Source of the DNA: Azonexus sp.
GTDB lineage: Bacteria > Pseudomonadota > Gammaproteobacteria > Burkholderiales > Rhodocyclaceae
Direction: 5' to 3'
Assembly (NCBI GenBank): GCA_030824535.1
Contig: JAVBXO010000093.1
Span: forward strand, 1 to 33,802
DNA: 33,802 bases
Of the stretch, positions 33,578 through 33,802 are shown one piece after another (positions within the stretch are counted from its first letter, which is position 1; every line of letters starts with the position of its first letter). The translations under genes and the position numbers were made by a program. The notes under the pieces were generated by a model. The model searched no databases. It was given only the letters and a program-made list of their open reading frames with translations, and had not been told where the DNA came from.

Positions 33578-33621
33578 CTCGTTTCTCTGCTGCAGACGAA
33601 GTGAAAACGACGGCGCGGCGA

Positions 33622-33633
33622 TGTTCTTTAAAA
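33622..33633 (+). promoter_or_regulatory. rrn boxA antitermination site
   Basis: TGTTCTTTAAAA matches the rrn boxA core (TGCTCTTTAACA in E. coli), where NusB/S10 bind nascent RNA to prevent Rho termination. It lies about 150 bp upstream of the 16S 5' end, as usual. Confidence 0.8.
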
Positions 33634-33778
33634 GTTTGGACAACCGATAGGTGTGGGTGTCTTGATGCTGAAGTGGCTTAGGCCACACAAAAGTATTAAG
33701 GCAATCACACGGATGGAGAGATCCATCGAGGTAGAGTTTAAATTCTACCGTCAGTGAATTGTGAGAATTAGTTGGATT

Positions 33779-33802
33779 GAACTGAAGAGTTTGATCCTGG
33801 CT
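33779..33802 (+). rRNA. rrs: 16S rRNA, 5' end (truncated by window edge)
   Basis: The last 24 bases align with the mature 16S start (AAATTGAAGAGTTTGATC in E. coli) and include AGAGTTTGATCCTGGCT (from 33786), the universal 27F primer site. The mature 5' end is estimated at about 33779; the gene continues beyond the window. Confidence 0.97.

Larger units (their letters stand above)
33444..33778 (+). other. Leader RNA of the rRNA operon
   Basis: The stretch from aroG to the 16S gene (33391–33778) has no protein gene. After P1 it is leader RNA, transcribed with the rRNA and removed by RNase III and later trimming. It contains P2, boxA, and a G/T-rich GGTGTGGGTGTCTTGATG segment (from 33651) in the position of the conserved boxC. 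Confidence 0.8.

Overview
The window looks like a chromosomal segment of a GC-rich betaproteobacterium, most likely of the Rhodocyclales (Dechloromonas/Azonexus-like). This is inferred from three things: the yhdP–nitrilase–tldD run, a class I DAHP synthase directly upstream of an rRNA operon, and an rrn leader with a betaproteobacterial boxA and 16S start. Almost all DNA is coding. No CRISPR array, tRNA, prophage or complete insertion sequence is visible.

Layout. 1–4.1 kb: a YkgJ-type cysteine-cluster protein, a PaaI-like thioesterase, a DUF3124 protein paired with a two-TM potassium channel, and an MFS transporter. 4.2–4.8 kb: a BrnT/BrnA toxin–antitoxin pair with an overlapping-palindrome operator. 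5.0–9.6 kb: an RND efflux operon (adaptor, pump, small DUF2892 membrane protein). The pump gene carries an in-frame palindromic repeat element encoding roughly 58 extra residues. 9.6–10.4 kb: a stand-alone receiver–Hpt phosphorelay protein. 10.6–12.4 kb: two tandem paralogous beta-hydroxyacid dehydrogenases. 12.6–13.8 kb: an orphan branched-chain-amino-acid-type periplasmic binding protein.

13.9–18.4 kb is a sulfur/nucleoside salvage locus. On the minus strand, mtnA, a Uma2-family nuclease-like gene, a FucA-like class II aldolase and a DmeF-type metal exporter are stacked with 4-bp overlaps. A methionine-type aminotransferase diverges from them. The aldolase keeps fuculose-phosphate aldolase catalytic residues, which suggests the DHAP-shunt form of methylthioadenosine/5'-deoxyadenosine salvage instead of the classic MtnB route.

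18.5–21.6 kb holds two poorly characterised genes: a protein built on a 75-residue tandem repeat, and a large EF-hand membrane protein. Then come glnE (minus) and the divergent yhdP–nit–tldD run, a diheme c-type cytochrome, an orphan periplasmic PilJ-domain protein, and DAHP synthase. The window ends at the first bases of a 16S rRNA gene preceded by two tandem sigma70-type promoters and a boxA.

The most unusual items are the in-frame repeat in the RND pump, the mtnA–Uma2–aldolase–DmeF operon, the 75-residue-repeat protein, and a decamer, GTTGACCGCA, found seven times.
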